Positions 1 to 5,614 of a stretch of DNA of 5,614 bases are shown piece by piece. The stretch spans positions 1 through 5,614 of the forward strand of contig JAQVLH010000083.1 in the NCBI GenBank assembly GCA_028704265.1, read 5' to 3'. Below the pieces are notes generated by a model, which was given only the letters and a program-made list of their open reading frames with translations, searched no databases and was not told where the DNA came from. Both the position numbers and the translations under genes were made by a program. Source of the DNA: Candidatus Nanoarchaeia archaeon. GTDB lineage: Archaea > Nanobdellota > Nanobdellia > Tiddalikarchaeales > Tiddalikarchaeaceae. The number at the start of each line of letters is the position of its first letter. Position 1 is the first letter of the stretch.

Positions 1-786
1 GCAACCATTGACATGTCAAATTTTTTTGATTTTAATCATCAAAATTGTTTAAGGTATGATTTGGTAAGCGGAGCAATAAATAATGAGCCTAAAAAAAAAG
101 AGCAAGTTTTTCCAGTAGTATTATATGAGGTTGAAGTTTCAGATATGGATAAAAAAGTAAATTTTGAATTTTCAAATACATTATTTCAATCAAAAGGGTT
201 AGCAATGTATATTGATATTTGCAGACCTCAGCAAGGAGGATTTGATAATTCCTGCCTGCTTGATTGCGATGAATTAAGAGAATATTTAGCAAGTCCTTTA
301 GCTGGAAAATTAAAATACTCTCCTGATGATGCAGATAATATTAATAAATATATTACTGATACTTCATTAGATGGGGTGCCGGCAGAAACTTTGGCTGATA
401 TAAGTTATGTTCATCCTGGATTAAATTGTTGGGAAGAAAGTTTTAGGGATTCATTAAGGGCTGTTGTTCCATATAAAAATTTAAAATGTTCGGATTTTAG
501 AAAAGATTATTCTTATGAGTTTGGATTAGGGAATGTTTTAGAAACTCAAAGCCAATATTTTGTGAAATTAAGATATGAGCTTAAAGATAAAACTATAGTT
601 ATGAGTGATGGAATTATTACTATAAAATTTTGCGTTATAAATATTCCAACAATGTGCGATCCTGCATATAAAGACACTCAAATAACCACAAAAATCAGTG
701 AATTTTTAAGCAATTTTCAAACAAGCAATGATAGGTCAGTCTATCAAAAAGAATTATGCGAACAAATGGGGTTGCCTTTAATATGA
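1..786 (+). CDS. Hypothetical exported cysteine-containing protein, 5'-partial
   Basis: I do not recognise this family. The frame is open to the left edge: four codons (Ala-Thr-Ile-Asp) precede the first ATG at 13, with no stop and no ribosome binding site. The protein starting at that ATG (257 residues) also lacks the signal peptide or membrane anchor that its neighbours have. I therefore read Met13 as internal and the gene as starting upstream. The visible part contains nine cysteines, including a C-x3-C pair (residues 81 and 85 counted from Met13). It alternates probable beta-strands (VLYEVEVSDM near 37-46; YFVKLRYEL and IITIKFCVI in the last third) with a more helical middle and a helical, polar C-terminus. 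The cysteines suggest an extracytoplasmic, disulfide-bonded domain. The TGA stop overlaps the next gene's ATG (ATGA, 783-786), implying translational coupling. Expressed-gene status is quite sure; function is unknown. Confidence 0.8.
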   Translation, partial: ATIDMSNFFDFNHQNCLRYDLVSGAINNEPKKKEQVFPVVLYEVEVSDMDKKVNFEFSNTLFQSKGLAMYIDICRPQQGGFDNSCLLDCDELREYLASPLAGKLKYSPDDADNINKYITDTSLDGVPAETLADISYVHPGLNCWEESFRDSLRAVVPYKNLKCSDFRKDYSYEFGLGNVLETQSQYFVKLRYELKDKTIVMSDGIITIKFCVINIPTMCDPAYKDTQITTKISEFLSNFQTSNDRSVYQKELCEQMGLPLI

Positions 787-1214
787 AAAAATCAAGCGCT
801 TTAACAATATCAATAATAATAATGCTTGTTGCATTGGCGGTTTTATTGGGACTTACAGCATTTTTTGTAGACCAATCAGTAATTTATCCATTAGTATTAA
901 TGGAAGACTCTGATGTTAATTTAAGATGCTTTTTATCTCTTAAAAATTTTAATACTGGATATATCAGGCAAGTAAATAATCCTCCTTCTGGTACTTTAAG
1001 AGAAAAAATTTTAAGCACTTATGATATTTCAACAGGAAGCGCATTAGTTATAAATTATCCCTCTCTTCAAAGTATAGGGTATAGCGGAATTTTTTCAGGA
1101 AATAATGAGCAATTTAGGCAGAAATTAGCTCAAGGTGTAATAGTATGTTATACTCGAAGTTTCGGTCCTGATTATGACGGCTTTTTAGCATTATATAAGG
1201 AGGTTAATTCATGA
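783..1214 (+). CDS. Small membrane-anchored protein with single N-terminal helix (143 aa)
   Basis: No known family is recognised. I chose the ATG at 783, which overlaps the preceding stop (ATGA) and gives the standard export-type N-terminus MKKSSALTIS. The upstream in-frame ATG at 756 would add nine polar residues (MRTNGVAFN) encoded wholly inside the previous gene. Residues about 7-29 form one strongly hydrophobic helix after a short Lys-Lys N-terminus, so the topology should be N-in, C-out with about 110 residues outside. The outer domain has exactly two cysteines (C49 and C122), which could form one disulfide. Size and plan resemble pilin-like or pseudopilin-like minor subunits, but the canonical prepilin cleavage motif and Glu at +5 are not evident, so that remains a guess. 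It sits between two larger exported proteins, with four-base overlaps on both sides, which argues for a role as a subunit of the same complex. Confidence 0.85.
   Translation: MKKSSALTISIIIMLVALAVLLGLTAFFVDQSVIYPLVLMEDSDVNLRCFLSLKNFNTGYIRQVNNPPSGTLREKILSTYDISTGSALVINYPSLQSIGYSGIFSGNNEQFRQKLAQGVIVCYTRSFGPDYDGFLALYKEVNS
1197..1205 (+). promoter_or_regulatory. Strong Shine-Dalgarno for the 1059-aa gene
   Basis: AAGGAGGTT lies inside the last codons of the preceding gene, with GGAGG ending seven bases before the ATG at 1211. It is a full match to the anti-Shine-Dalgarno at the 3' end of 16S rRNA. The other two internal starts have only weak purine runs (GGGG at 768-771 and GGAG at 4373-4376, each 10-11 bases from its ATG). 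The large protein may therefore also be initiated independently, while its neighbours rely more on coupling. Confidence 0.8.
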
Positions 1215-4200
1215 AAAAAACAGAAATACCCGTTGAAGGATTATACATATTGGCTTTTTTAGTATTAATTAGTCTTGCAGGAACAAGCCTCTATTTTTAT
1301 ATACAAGGGCAAAGCACTGCAAGGGATTATAGGATTTCTGTCGGAAAAATATTAGAAGAAAGTGAAGCAATAAAAATGCTAATAGACCAAGAAAGACAAT
1401 TTGTTTTAGAAACAGTAGTATTTTTTTTAGGAAGCCAAGGAGGAGTTGAAAATATTGCAGAATATAATGAGTATGATTTATTAAAAATAGCTTTGGATGA
1501 TAAAACTCTTGAGTGCATTAACAATATGAGTGAGATGAATAATGGAATGTATCCTTCAAATGAAGTTCTTTCAAAATGTTTAACTTCAAAGGATTTTTAT
1601 AAATATGAAGAGGGATTAGGTGCATGGAAATGCGATAATTATTTATATTCTTATGAAAATTGCAATTTTTCTATGCAATCTCCCTGCTGTGCAGGATTAG
1701 GCAATACTATCTGCCATGAAGGATGTCTTACTGCCTTAGATTATGATATTTCCAAATGCAGCAATAAAAATTATTGCGGAGCATTATGGTGCAAAGACAA
1801 TAATTTAGAAATACCTGAAACTTACCAAGGAGTACAATATTATTCAAAAATACAAAATCAAATGCCGGGATATTTTTGCGATTCAATCTTATCTTATAAT
1901 CCTGAAGGGACATATTCTTCCAAGATTTGGGGCAGCATAGATTCTACAACAATAATAAATAATTTGATAAAGCTTTCAAATGAATACTTTTACCTACCTT
2001 ATCCAAAATTTAGTGAGTCTTTGAAAAATATTTATAACAGGGATTTGATTGTAACATTTCAGCTTAATTTTAAAGGATGCAATGATGAATTATGTGAATT
2101 TTCATGGGTTCCTTATGGGGCTCCTGATCAAAAATTTGTGGTAAAAGGATTAAACGGGATACCTATAGTTGAATTAAGCAATCAAATATTATCTTTGCAG
2201 TCATTAAAGGTTCCAATTTTTGATTTAATAAAAACTTCAAAAAGCTTTGTAGAAAACAAGGAAATAAAAAATTCTTTTTCAGAATTGCTAAAAGAACAAG
2301 TGCTTATAACTAAAGATGTCACTAATCCTAATAATTTTAAATATTTGTCAAATTGGAAAAATGAACTTTCAGAAAGTTTAGGTATTAATCCAAGTAGTTC
2401 TTTAATGGGAACTGATGAATCAGTCATGAAATTTGACCTTTATGATAATTCCTTATGTGGAGATGAACCTTACGCAAATAACAGCTATGATTGCTTAATG
2501 CAGCATTTGTCAACAAAGATTTATGACACCATTTCAGATCCAATGATATTAGATTCTTCCAAAAATAATTATAATTTAAGGCCTATTTTTAATTTTGTAA
2601 AAACAAGCTTAGGGGCAAGCCTCCAATTGTCTTCATGCGGAAATAGTGTTTGTGAATATACTGAAACTTTAGCTAATTGCCCAAATGACTGCAATTATGG
2701 AGCAACTAATTATCCTGACTGTGAATACATAACTAATAATGAAAATATTAAAAGCAATTTAAGCGTTTTTAAAATATGCATTGATTTTTTTAAAAATAAT
2801 CCTATTTATAGTGAAGATGATTGTATAGATGCTTTTAATTTTGGTCAAAAAAAATTTGAAGAATCTAATTTGGGTTTATACCATTGCCAAACATTTAAAA
2901 AATATTTAGATTCAGCAAGGGACGAAAATCCAAATACTTATTTTTCTGAAAATGACAATGAGTGCAGGCATTTCTTGCTAGCAAAAGACTGCGAGTATAC
3001 ATATAAAGATAATGGGATTTGCGAATATGGGGAAAATCCAATAAATAATCCTAATGACTGCCAAAAACTCATATGCGGAGATGGAATATTATCAACCAAT
3101 GAAACTTGCCCAACTGATGAAAAAATATTTTCAATGCCAATAACCCTCTCACAAGGAAAATATGTAATCTTTCTAAAAGGAATAGGGCCTAATTCAGGAA
3201 GAGTGCAAGGAACATTAACAGTAGGGGGGCAAGTAATCAATTTCGATATTTATTCGTCAACGAATTTTTATGACACAATAAGGCCTTTTGAATCATTGAT
3301 TGGAAGATGCGCTTATAATCCTTATATTGCAAATAAAACGCTTGAATATTATGAAAGCTTCGGATGCTGCCCTTCTGATAAATATACTCCTAACGGATGC
3401 ATTATTAAAGTTGCAGAAAATAATTATTGCAAAATTGTTAATAACGGGTATGGAAGAAGCCAAATAGGGGCTTACTGCAAAAGAACTGGAGGAGCTATTG
3501 ATTATGAAAATAATTTTGGAAATGTTTTTAATCTCGGAGGAGACATGCAATTGGAATTGTCAGTGACTCAAGGAGTAATAGAAGCTGTTGATTTTATAAG
3601 GGTAAAATATGATGGCACGTACCCTATTATTCAACAATCAAATCAGGGAATTTTAAGAACTACGGGAGGCTCACCTGATTATTATACAGAGCCAAAAGAT
3701 TGCGAATCAAAAATGGGAAATGCAAATATACAATTTTCATCCCTTAATAGCCAAGAAGCATGGTATTCCCTTCTTTGCTTAAGGGCTCAGGGAAAAAATT
3801 GGGTAAACATAATTGAAAATTATACTGGAATATATGAAGTTTATAAAACATTATTTTTAACTAATTATGAATCTCAAAAAATTAAAATAGATAATTTCAT
3901 AAAAAAATATGATTTAGAAAAAACTTATGATTATACTGCAAAAAAAGTTGCAATTAAATTTTTTAGCTGCGATTCTCCGAATAATGACTGCGGAATAATG
4001 AATCTTGAAAAATCGCAGAATACTTTTATTTATTCAGAGCCTTTTTTAAGCTATGCAGTTGATGAATCAGTATTTCAAAGGCTTATCCAGATTCAAACAC
4101 AAACCAGCTATTTGCCTTTGCCTATAAAATGGATATTTGCATATAATGATAAAGTAAACATAAATTCCAACGAGCCAGCTATTAATAATGCAAATTGCCA

Positions 4201-4390
4201 ATTGTCTTATTCCGACGGAAAATCTTCTGCACCAGACTGCGGATGCAAGCTTAACTGCGAAGAAAATTATCAGTGCGAATTTGACTTTTCAGACATTCAT
4301 CCATATATTTTAAAAGATGAGCTTTATGCTTTTGAAGAAATATTCATAAATAATATACAATATAAAGATAATGGAGTTGTTAGCGAATGA
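1211..4390 (+). CDS. Large cysteine-rich membrane-anchored surface protein (1059 aa)
   Basis: No complete family is recognised. The start at 1211 is fixed by a perfect ribosome binding site and an ATGA overlap. After a short N-terminus (MKKTEIPVEG), one hydrophobic helix at about 11-31 anchors the protein. A helical stretch at about 40-80 follows, so the bulk should lie outside the cell. About 45 cysteines are present. The order is: a cysteine cluster at 141-194 (nine Cys, with a CC pair and CHEGC); a lysine/serine-rich mostly helical region at about 230-470; a CGDG-type motif at 476-494; a cysteine-bearing spacer; two more such motifs at 600-637; a beta-sandwich-like domain at about 640-800 ending in VDFIRVKY; a helical region at about 820-920; and a last cysteine cluster at 996-1022. 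There is no C-terminal membrane helix. At least seven N-x-S/T sequons are present, compatible with archaeal N-glycosylation. Adhesion or pilus-tip-like function is inference from architecture only; no catalytic motif is seen. Confidence 0.9.
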   Translation: MKKTEIPVEGLYILAFLVLISLAGTSLYFYIQGQSTARDYRISVGKILEESEAIKMLIDQERQFVLETVVFFLGSQGGVENIAEYNEYDLLKIALDDKTLECINNMSEMNNGMYPSNEVLSKCLTSKDFYKYEEGLGAWKCDNYLYSYENCNFSMQSPCCAGLGNTICHEGCLTALDYDISKCSNKNYCGALWCKDNNLEIPETYQGVQYYSKIQNQMPGYFCDSILSYNPEGTYSSKIWGSIDSTTIINNLIKLSNEYFYLPYPKFSESLKNIYNRDLIVTFQLNFKGCNDELCEFSWVPYGAPDQKFVVKGLNGIPIVELSNQILSLQSLKVPIFDLIKTSKSFVENKEIKNSFSELLKEQVLITKDVTNPNNFKYLSNWKNELSESLGINPSSSLMGTDESVMKFDLYDNSLCGDEPYANNSYDCLMQHLSTKIYDTISDPMILDSSKNNYNLRPIFNFVKTSLGASLQLSSCGNSVCEYTETLANCPNDCNYGATNYPDCEYITNNENIKSNLSVFKICIDFFKNNPIYSEDDCIDAFNFGQKKFEESNLGLYHCQTFKKYLDSARDENPNTYFSENDNECRHFLLAKDCEYTYKDNGICEYGENPINNPNDCQKLICGDGILSTNETCPTDEKIFSMPITLSQGKYVIFLKGIGPNSGRVQGTLTVGGQVINFDIYSSTNFYDTIRPFESLIGRCAYNPYIANKTLEYYESFGCCPSDKYTPNGCIIKVAENNYCKIVNNGYGRSQIGAYCKRTGGAIDYENNFGNVFNLGGDMQLELSVTQGVIEAVDFIRVKYDGTYPIIQQSNQGILRTTGGSPDYYTEPKDCESKMGNANIQFSSLNSQEAWYSLLCLRAQGKNWVNIIENYTGIYEVYKTLFLTNYESQKIKIDNFIKKYDLEKTYDYTAKKVAIKFFSCDSPNNDCGIMNLEKSQNTFIYSEPFLSYAVDESVFQRLIQIQTQTSYLPLPIKWIFAYNDKVNINSNEPAINNANCQLSYSDGKSSAPDCGCKLNCEENYQCEFDFSDIHPYILKDELYAFEEIFINNIQYKDNGVVSE
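1631..1792 (+). other. N-terminal cysteine cluster of the 1059-aa protein
   Basis: Residues 141-194 carry nine cysteines in 54 residues, at 141, 151, 159, 160, 168, 172, 183, 189 and 194, including the adjacent pair SPCC and the motif CHEGC. The density and irregular spacing suggest a compact disulfide-bonded module outside the cell. The pairs are not spaced like a zinc ribbon or ferredoxin cluster. I know no named family that fits. Confidence 0.6.
2636..3121 (+). repeat. Three CGDG/NCPxDC-type cysteine-acidic motifs
   Basis: Three related motifs occur within this part of the 1059-residue protein. They are CGNSVCEYTETLANCPNDC (residues 476-494), DNGICEYGENPINNPNDC (600-617) and CGDGILSTNETCPTDE (622-637). 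They share the scheme C-G-[ND]-G/S-x-C-x(3)-E-x-x-x-N-C-P-x-D-C, with the second lacking the first cysteine and the third degenerate. Motifs of this kind recur in long secreted proteins of DPANN archaea and some bacteria. The regularly placed Asp/Asn/Glu suggest, but do not prove, calcium binding. They act as punctuation between larger domains. Confidence 0.7.
3128..3610 (+). other. Carbohydrate-binding-module-like beta-sandwich region with Cys-rich insert
   Basis: Residues about 640-800 of the 1059-residue protein start with a strand pattern (ITLSQGKYVIFLKG, then GTLTVGGQVINFDI). They end with GGDMQLELSV and AVDFIRVKY. A 'GkYvv.lrg ... v.vgg..v.f ... l.l..G....vDyirv' layout is typical of CBM6/CBM35-type jelly rolls. 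Between the two halves, at about 700-756, sits an insert with seven cysteines including GCCPSD. Fold assignment rests on pattern only; the ligand is unknown. Confidence 0.45.
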
Positions 4391-5547
4391 AAAAAATAAT
4401 CATTGCATTAATATTTTTAATAATCTTAAATAAAGGATTAAGCACTACTCCCTGCGCGTATGATAATCAATGCAGCATTGAAGGAATTTCAATGTCATGC
4501 GCCAAAGACTCATTTTTAACAAATCCTCAAAGTTTTCATATAGAAATGATTCCTAAAAATTTATTCTCTTCAGTTTATACTGACCCAATAATTGACATAC
4601 AAAAAATAACTTATAAAGGTAGATCTGGATATAACATGACTTATAGAATAACAAGCGCAAAAAAAGAGTATTGGTCTAATGACTTAGCATTTGATTTTGA
4701 ACCCAACGAGCAATACACTTTAAGGTATTATTATCAATCAACCATCCCATCTCCATGCTCCGGAGGTTATATGGGACTTAGTGATGGCAGCGAGTTTGCG
4801 TATTCATCTTATCCTCTTAGTTTTAATATTATAGATTCTAATAATAATGAAGCTTCTATGGATTATGAATATACATATTATTCTGCAGTGGATAATAATG
4901 GATGGTTATACATAGAACAAAGTTTTAATTTTTTCGACTCAGTTTCTAATCCCGTAAGATTGCAGTTTGTTACGCCTGCGCTTGTTCCTTATTGCCAGGG
5001 AGTATTTAATTCTATTTATAATTTTTCAATCCAAAAAACTTATGATGCGGTTCAAAAAGGATGGTGCTGTCCTATAGGGCAATGCTATTATAATAATATT
5101 TGCTATGAACAATCAAGCAACATATTAAAAGATAATATTAATTATTATTGCGCAAATTATAATGGAGAATTAGAATGGCAAAAAGTTGAGCAATGCATTG
5201 ATGATTCTACTTGCCCATCAAGTTTTAAATGCCAAGAAAGCTTGATAAAAAATCCAAAAATAACATTTATTAATTTATTCTCGCAAGAATTAATAAATAA
5301 TGAAGGAGGATTTTATGAAGGTTATGATCTTATTTCGAATAATTATGATTCAGGATATAAAGCATTTAAATTAGCGTCGTCATCTTATCTAGATCCAAGA
5401 GACCATTCTACTTTTCACACTGCTCAAAATTTAATTGAAGGAAAAGAATATACTATTAAATTTTTTTTAAAGCAAGAAGGCACTAATAATCCTTATTATA
5501 TCTTTAAATCTTCAATATATAGAATTATAGGCGCATATGTTTACTAA
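4387..5547 (+). CDS. Secreted cysteine-rich protein with duplicated jelly-roll-like unit; probably interrupted by TAA
   Basis: The start overlaps the previous stop (ATGA) and gives a clear signal peptide: MKK, a hydrophobic core at 4-14, and a plausible cleavage after GLS (residue 19). No C-terminal anchor is visible in the 386 residues. The mature part has thirteen cysteines. Order: a C-x5-C-x8-C motif (23, 29, 38); a tyrosine-rich beta-sandwich-like domain (about 43-215); a WCCPIGQC cysteine module (227-255); CIDDSTCPSSFKC (270-282), of the C-x-x-D-S-x-C-P type common in secreted Cys-rich proteins; then a second beta domain (about 286 onward). In that domain SGYKAFKLA followed by EGKEYTIKFFLK resembles CBM4/9-type jelly rolls. 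The TAA at 5545-5547 falls in the middle of this second domain. The same frame continues open and domain-like to the window edge, so the natural product is probably longer. Carbohydrate binding at the cell surface is inferred from fold pattern, not shown. Confidence 0.8.
   Translation: MKKIIIALIFLIILNKGLSTTPCAYDNQCSIEGISMSCAKDSFLTNPQSFHIEMIPKNLFSSVYTDPIIDIQKITYKGRSGYNMTYRITSAKKEYWSNDLAFDFEPNEQYTLRYYYQSTIPSPCSGGYMGLSDGSEFAYSSYPLSFNIIDSNNNEASMDYEYTYYSAVDNNGWLYIEQSFNFFDSVSNPVRLQFVTPALVPYCQGVFNSIYNFSIQKTYDAVQKGWCCPIGQCYYNNICYEQSSNILKDNINYYCANYNGELEWQKVEQCIDDSTCPSSFKCQESLIKNPKITFINLFSQELINNEGGFYEGYDLISNNYDSGYKAFKLASSSYLDPRDHSTFHTAQNLIEGKEYTIKFFLKQEGTNNPYYIFKSSIYRIIGAYVY
4453..4932 (+). repeat. Unit A of an internal protein duplication
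   Basis: Residues 23-182 of the last gene: Cys motif CAYDNQC plus C38, then SFLTNPQSFHI, SGYNMTYRI, NEQYTLRYYYQ, YTYYSAVDNNGW and a final SFNF strand. These landmarks reappear in the same order in unit B near the right end of the window. Unit A carries an extra loop with C124 (SPCSGGYMGLSDG) that unit B lacks. Divergence is high, so this is an old duplication seen at protein level only. Confidence 0.55.
5065..5232 (+). other. Linker cysteine module (WCCPxGQC plus CxxDSxCPxxxxC)
   Basis: Residues 227-282 of the last gene contain eight cysteines (227, 228, 233, 239, 255, 270, 276, 282) between the two beta-sandwich-like domains. The adjacent pair after Trp226 and the C-x-x-D-S-x-C-P-x4-C ending suggest a small disulfide knot acting as a rigid spacer. 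The last part also forms the head of unit B of the duplication. Confidence 0.55.
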
Positions 5548-5614
5548 AGTTATTATTCTGAAATTAAGCAAAATGCTGATGAAAATGGATGGATTCCTAT
5601 GGAAATGAATTTTA
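5194..5614 (+). repeat. Unit B of the duplication, cut by an in-frame TAA
   Basis: Residues 270-386 plus the codons after the stop. CIDDSTC then C282 matches CAYDNQC then C38. SLIKNPKITFI matches SFLTNPQSFHI, SGYKAFKLA matches SGYNMTYRI, and GKEYTIKFFLK matches NEQYTLRYYYQ. After the TAA at 5545-5547, SYYSEI followed by DENGWIPMEMNF matches TYYSAV followed by DNNGWLYIEQSFNF. The unit runs off the window. Confidence 0.5.
5548..5614 (+). pseudogene. Probable in-frame continuation of the last gene after a TAA
   Basis: The reading frame of the upstream gene stays open from just after its stop to the window edge (22 full codons). The codons match the gene's usage (TAT, GAA, AAT, ATT, GGA), and the peptide ends NADENGWIPMEMNF, the pattern expected in the second half of a jelly-roll domain. 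No new start with a ribosome binding site is present. The ATG at 5537 in another frame gives only 18 residues. I read this as coding sequence cut off by a premature stop or a sequence error; ordinary downstream DNA cannot be excluded on 67 bases. Confidence 0.5.

Noticed and set aside
91..99. Run of nine A, a possible slippage or frameshift site
   Set aside because: The frame reads through as Lys-Lys-Lys and stays open on both sides; no alternative-frame product is visible. The same applies to the T8 runs at 1421-1428 and 5461-5468.
756..782. Alternative upstream start (ATG at 756) for the small membrane protein
   Set aside because: It adds nine polar residues ahead of a typical MKK export N-terminus, is encoded within the previous gene, and loses the ATGA overlap shared by all junctions.
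2938..3240. 100-residue open frame on the minus strand (the longest antisense frame)
   Set aside because: It lies wholly inside a well-supported + strand gene with domain motifs, has no ribosome binding site or recognisable features, and its low complexity is typical of an antisense shadow. The other minus-strand frames are shorter and similar.
3252..3265. Perfect inverted repeat ATTCGT-CA-ACGAAT, possible hairpin or operator
   Set aside because: It is short, has almost no loop, is not followed by a T-run and lies inside a long coding region; expected by chance at this length.
3767..3840. Resemblance of the segment LRAQGKNWVNIIENYTGIYE to the helical end motif of SpoIID-type proteins (GKSYEEILKHYYPG-like)
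   Set aside because: Only one short helix matches and no other SpoIID motif was found around it, so chance similarity is more likely.
5537..5593. Start of a new gene at ATG 5537 after the TAA
   Set aside because: That frame closes after 18 codons and has no Shine-Dalgarno. The continuation of the upstream frame is much more protein-like.

Overview
The window is a stretch of AT-rich DNA (roughly 30% GC by eye) packed with coding sequence on the + strand. It holds four consecutive genes with no intergenic DNA. The arginine codons are almost all AGA/AGG, ATA is a frequent isoleucine codon, and one start carries a perfect anti-16S sequence (AAGGAGGT). Together with large cysteine-rich exported proteins carrying 'CGxGxC..xE...NCPxDC' motifs, this suggests an archaeon, most likely of a small-genome DPANN-type lineage (Woesearchaeota/Pacearchaeota-like). 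The taxonomic call is an inference from style; no marker gene is present.

Layout: (1) positions 1-786, the C-terminal part of a protein of unknown function whose frame is open at the left edge, so the true start lies upstream; (2) 783-1214, a 143-residue protein with one N-terminal membrane helix; (3) 1211-4390, a 1059-residue protein with an N-terminal membrane anchor, about 45 cysteines, three CGDG-type cysteine/acidic motifs and a probable carbohydrate-binding-module-like beta-sandwich; (4) 4387-5547, a protein with a signal peptide, built from a cysteine motif plus jelly-roll-like unit that occurs twice. All three junctions are four-base ATGA start/stop overlaps, so the genes are probably cotranscribed and translationally coupled.

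Taken together the genes look like one extracytoplasmic, disulfide-rich surface assembly: small and large membrane-anchored subunits plus a secreted or surface-bound protein with sugar-binding-like folds. A role in adhesion or as a pilus-like surface structure is a reasonable hypothesis but is not shown by the sequence. No known enzyme active site was recognised.

The most notable anomaly is at the right end. Gene 4 meets an in-frame TAA at 5545-5547, yet the same frame stays open to the window edge, and the 22 codons after the stop read like the missing second half of the duplicated unit. Gene 4 is therefore probably an interrupted longer gene (nonsense mutation, sequence error, or less likely recoding) rather than a natural 386-residue protein. 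No RNA genes, mobile elements, CRISPR arrays, promoters or terminators were seen.
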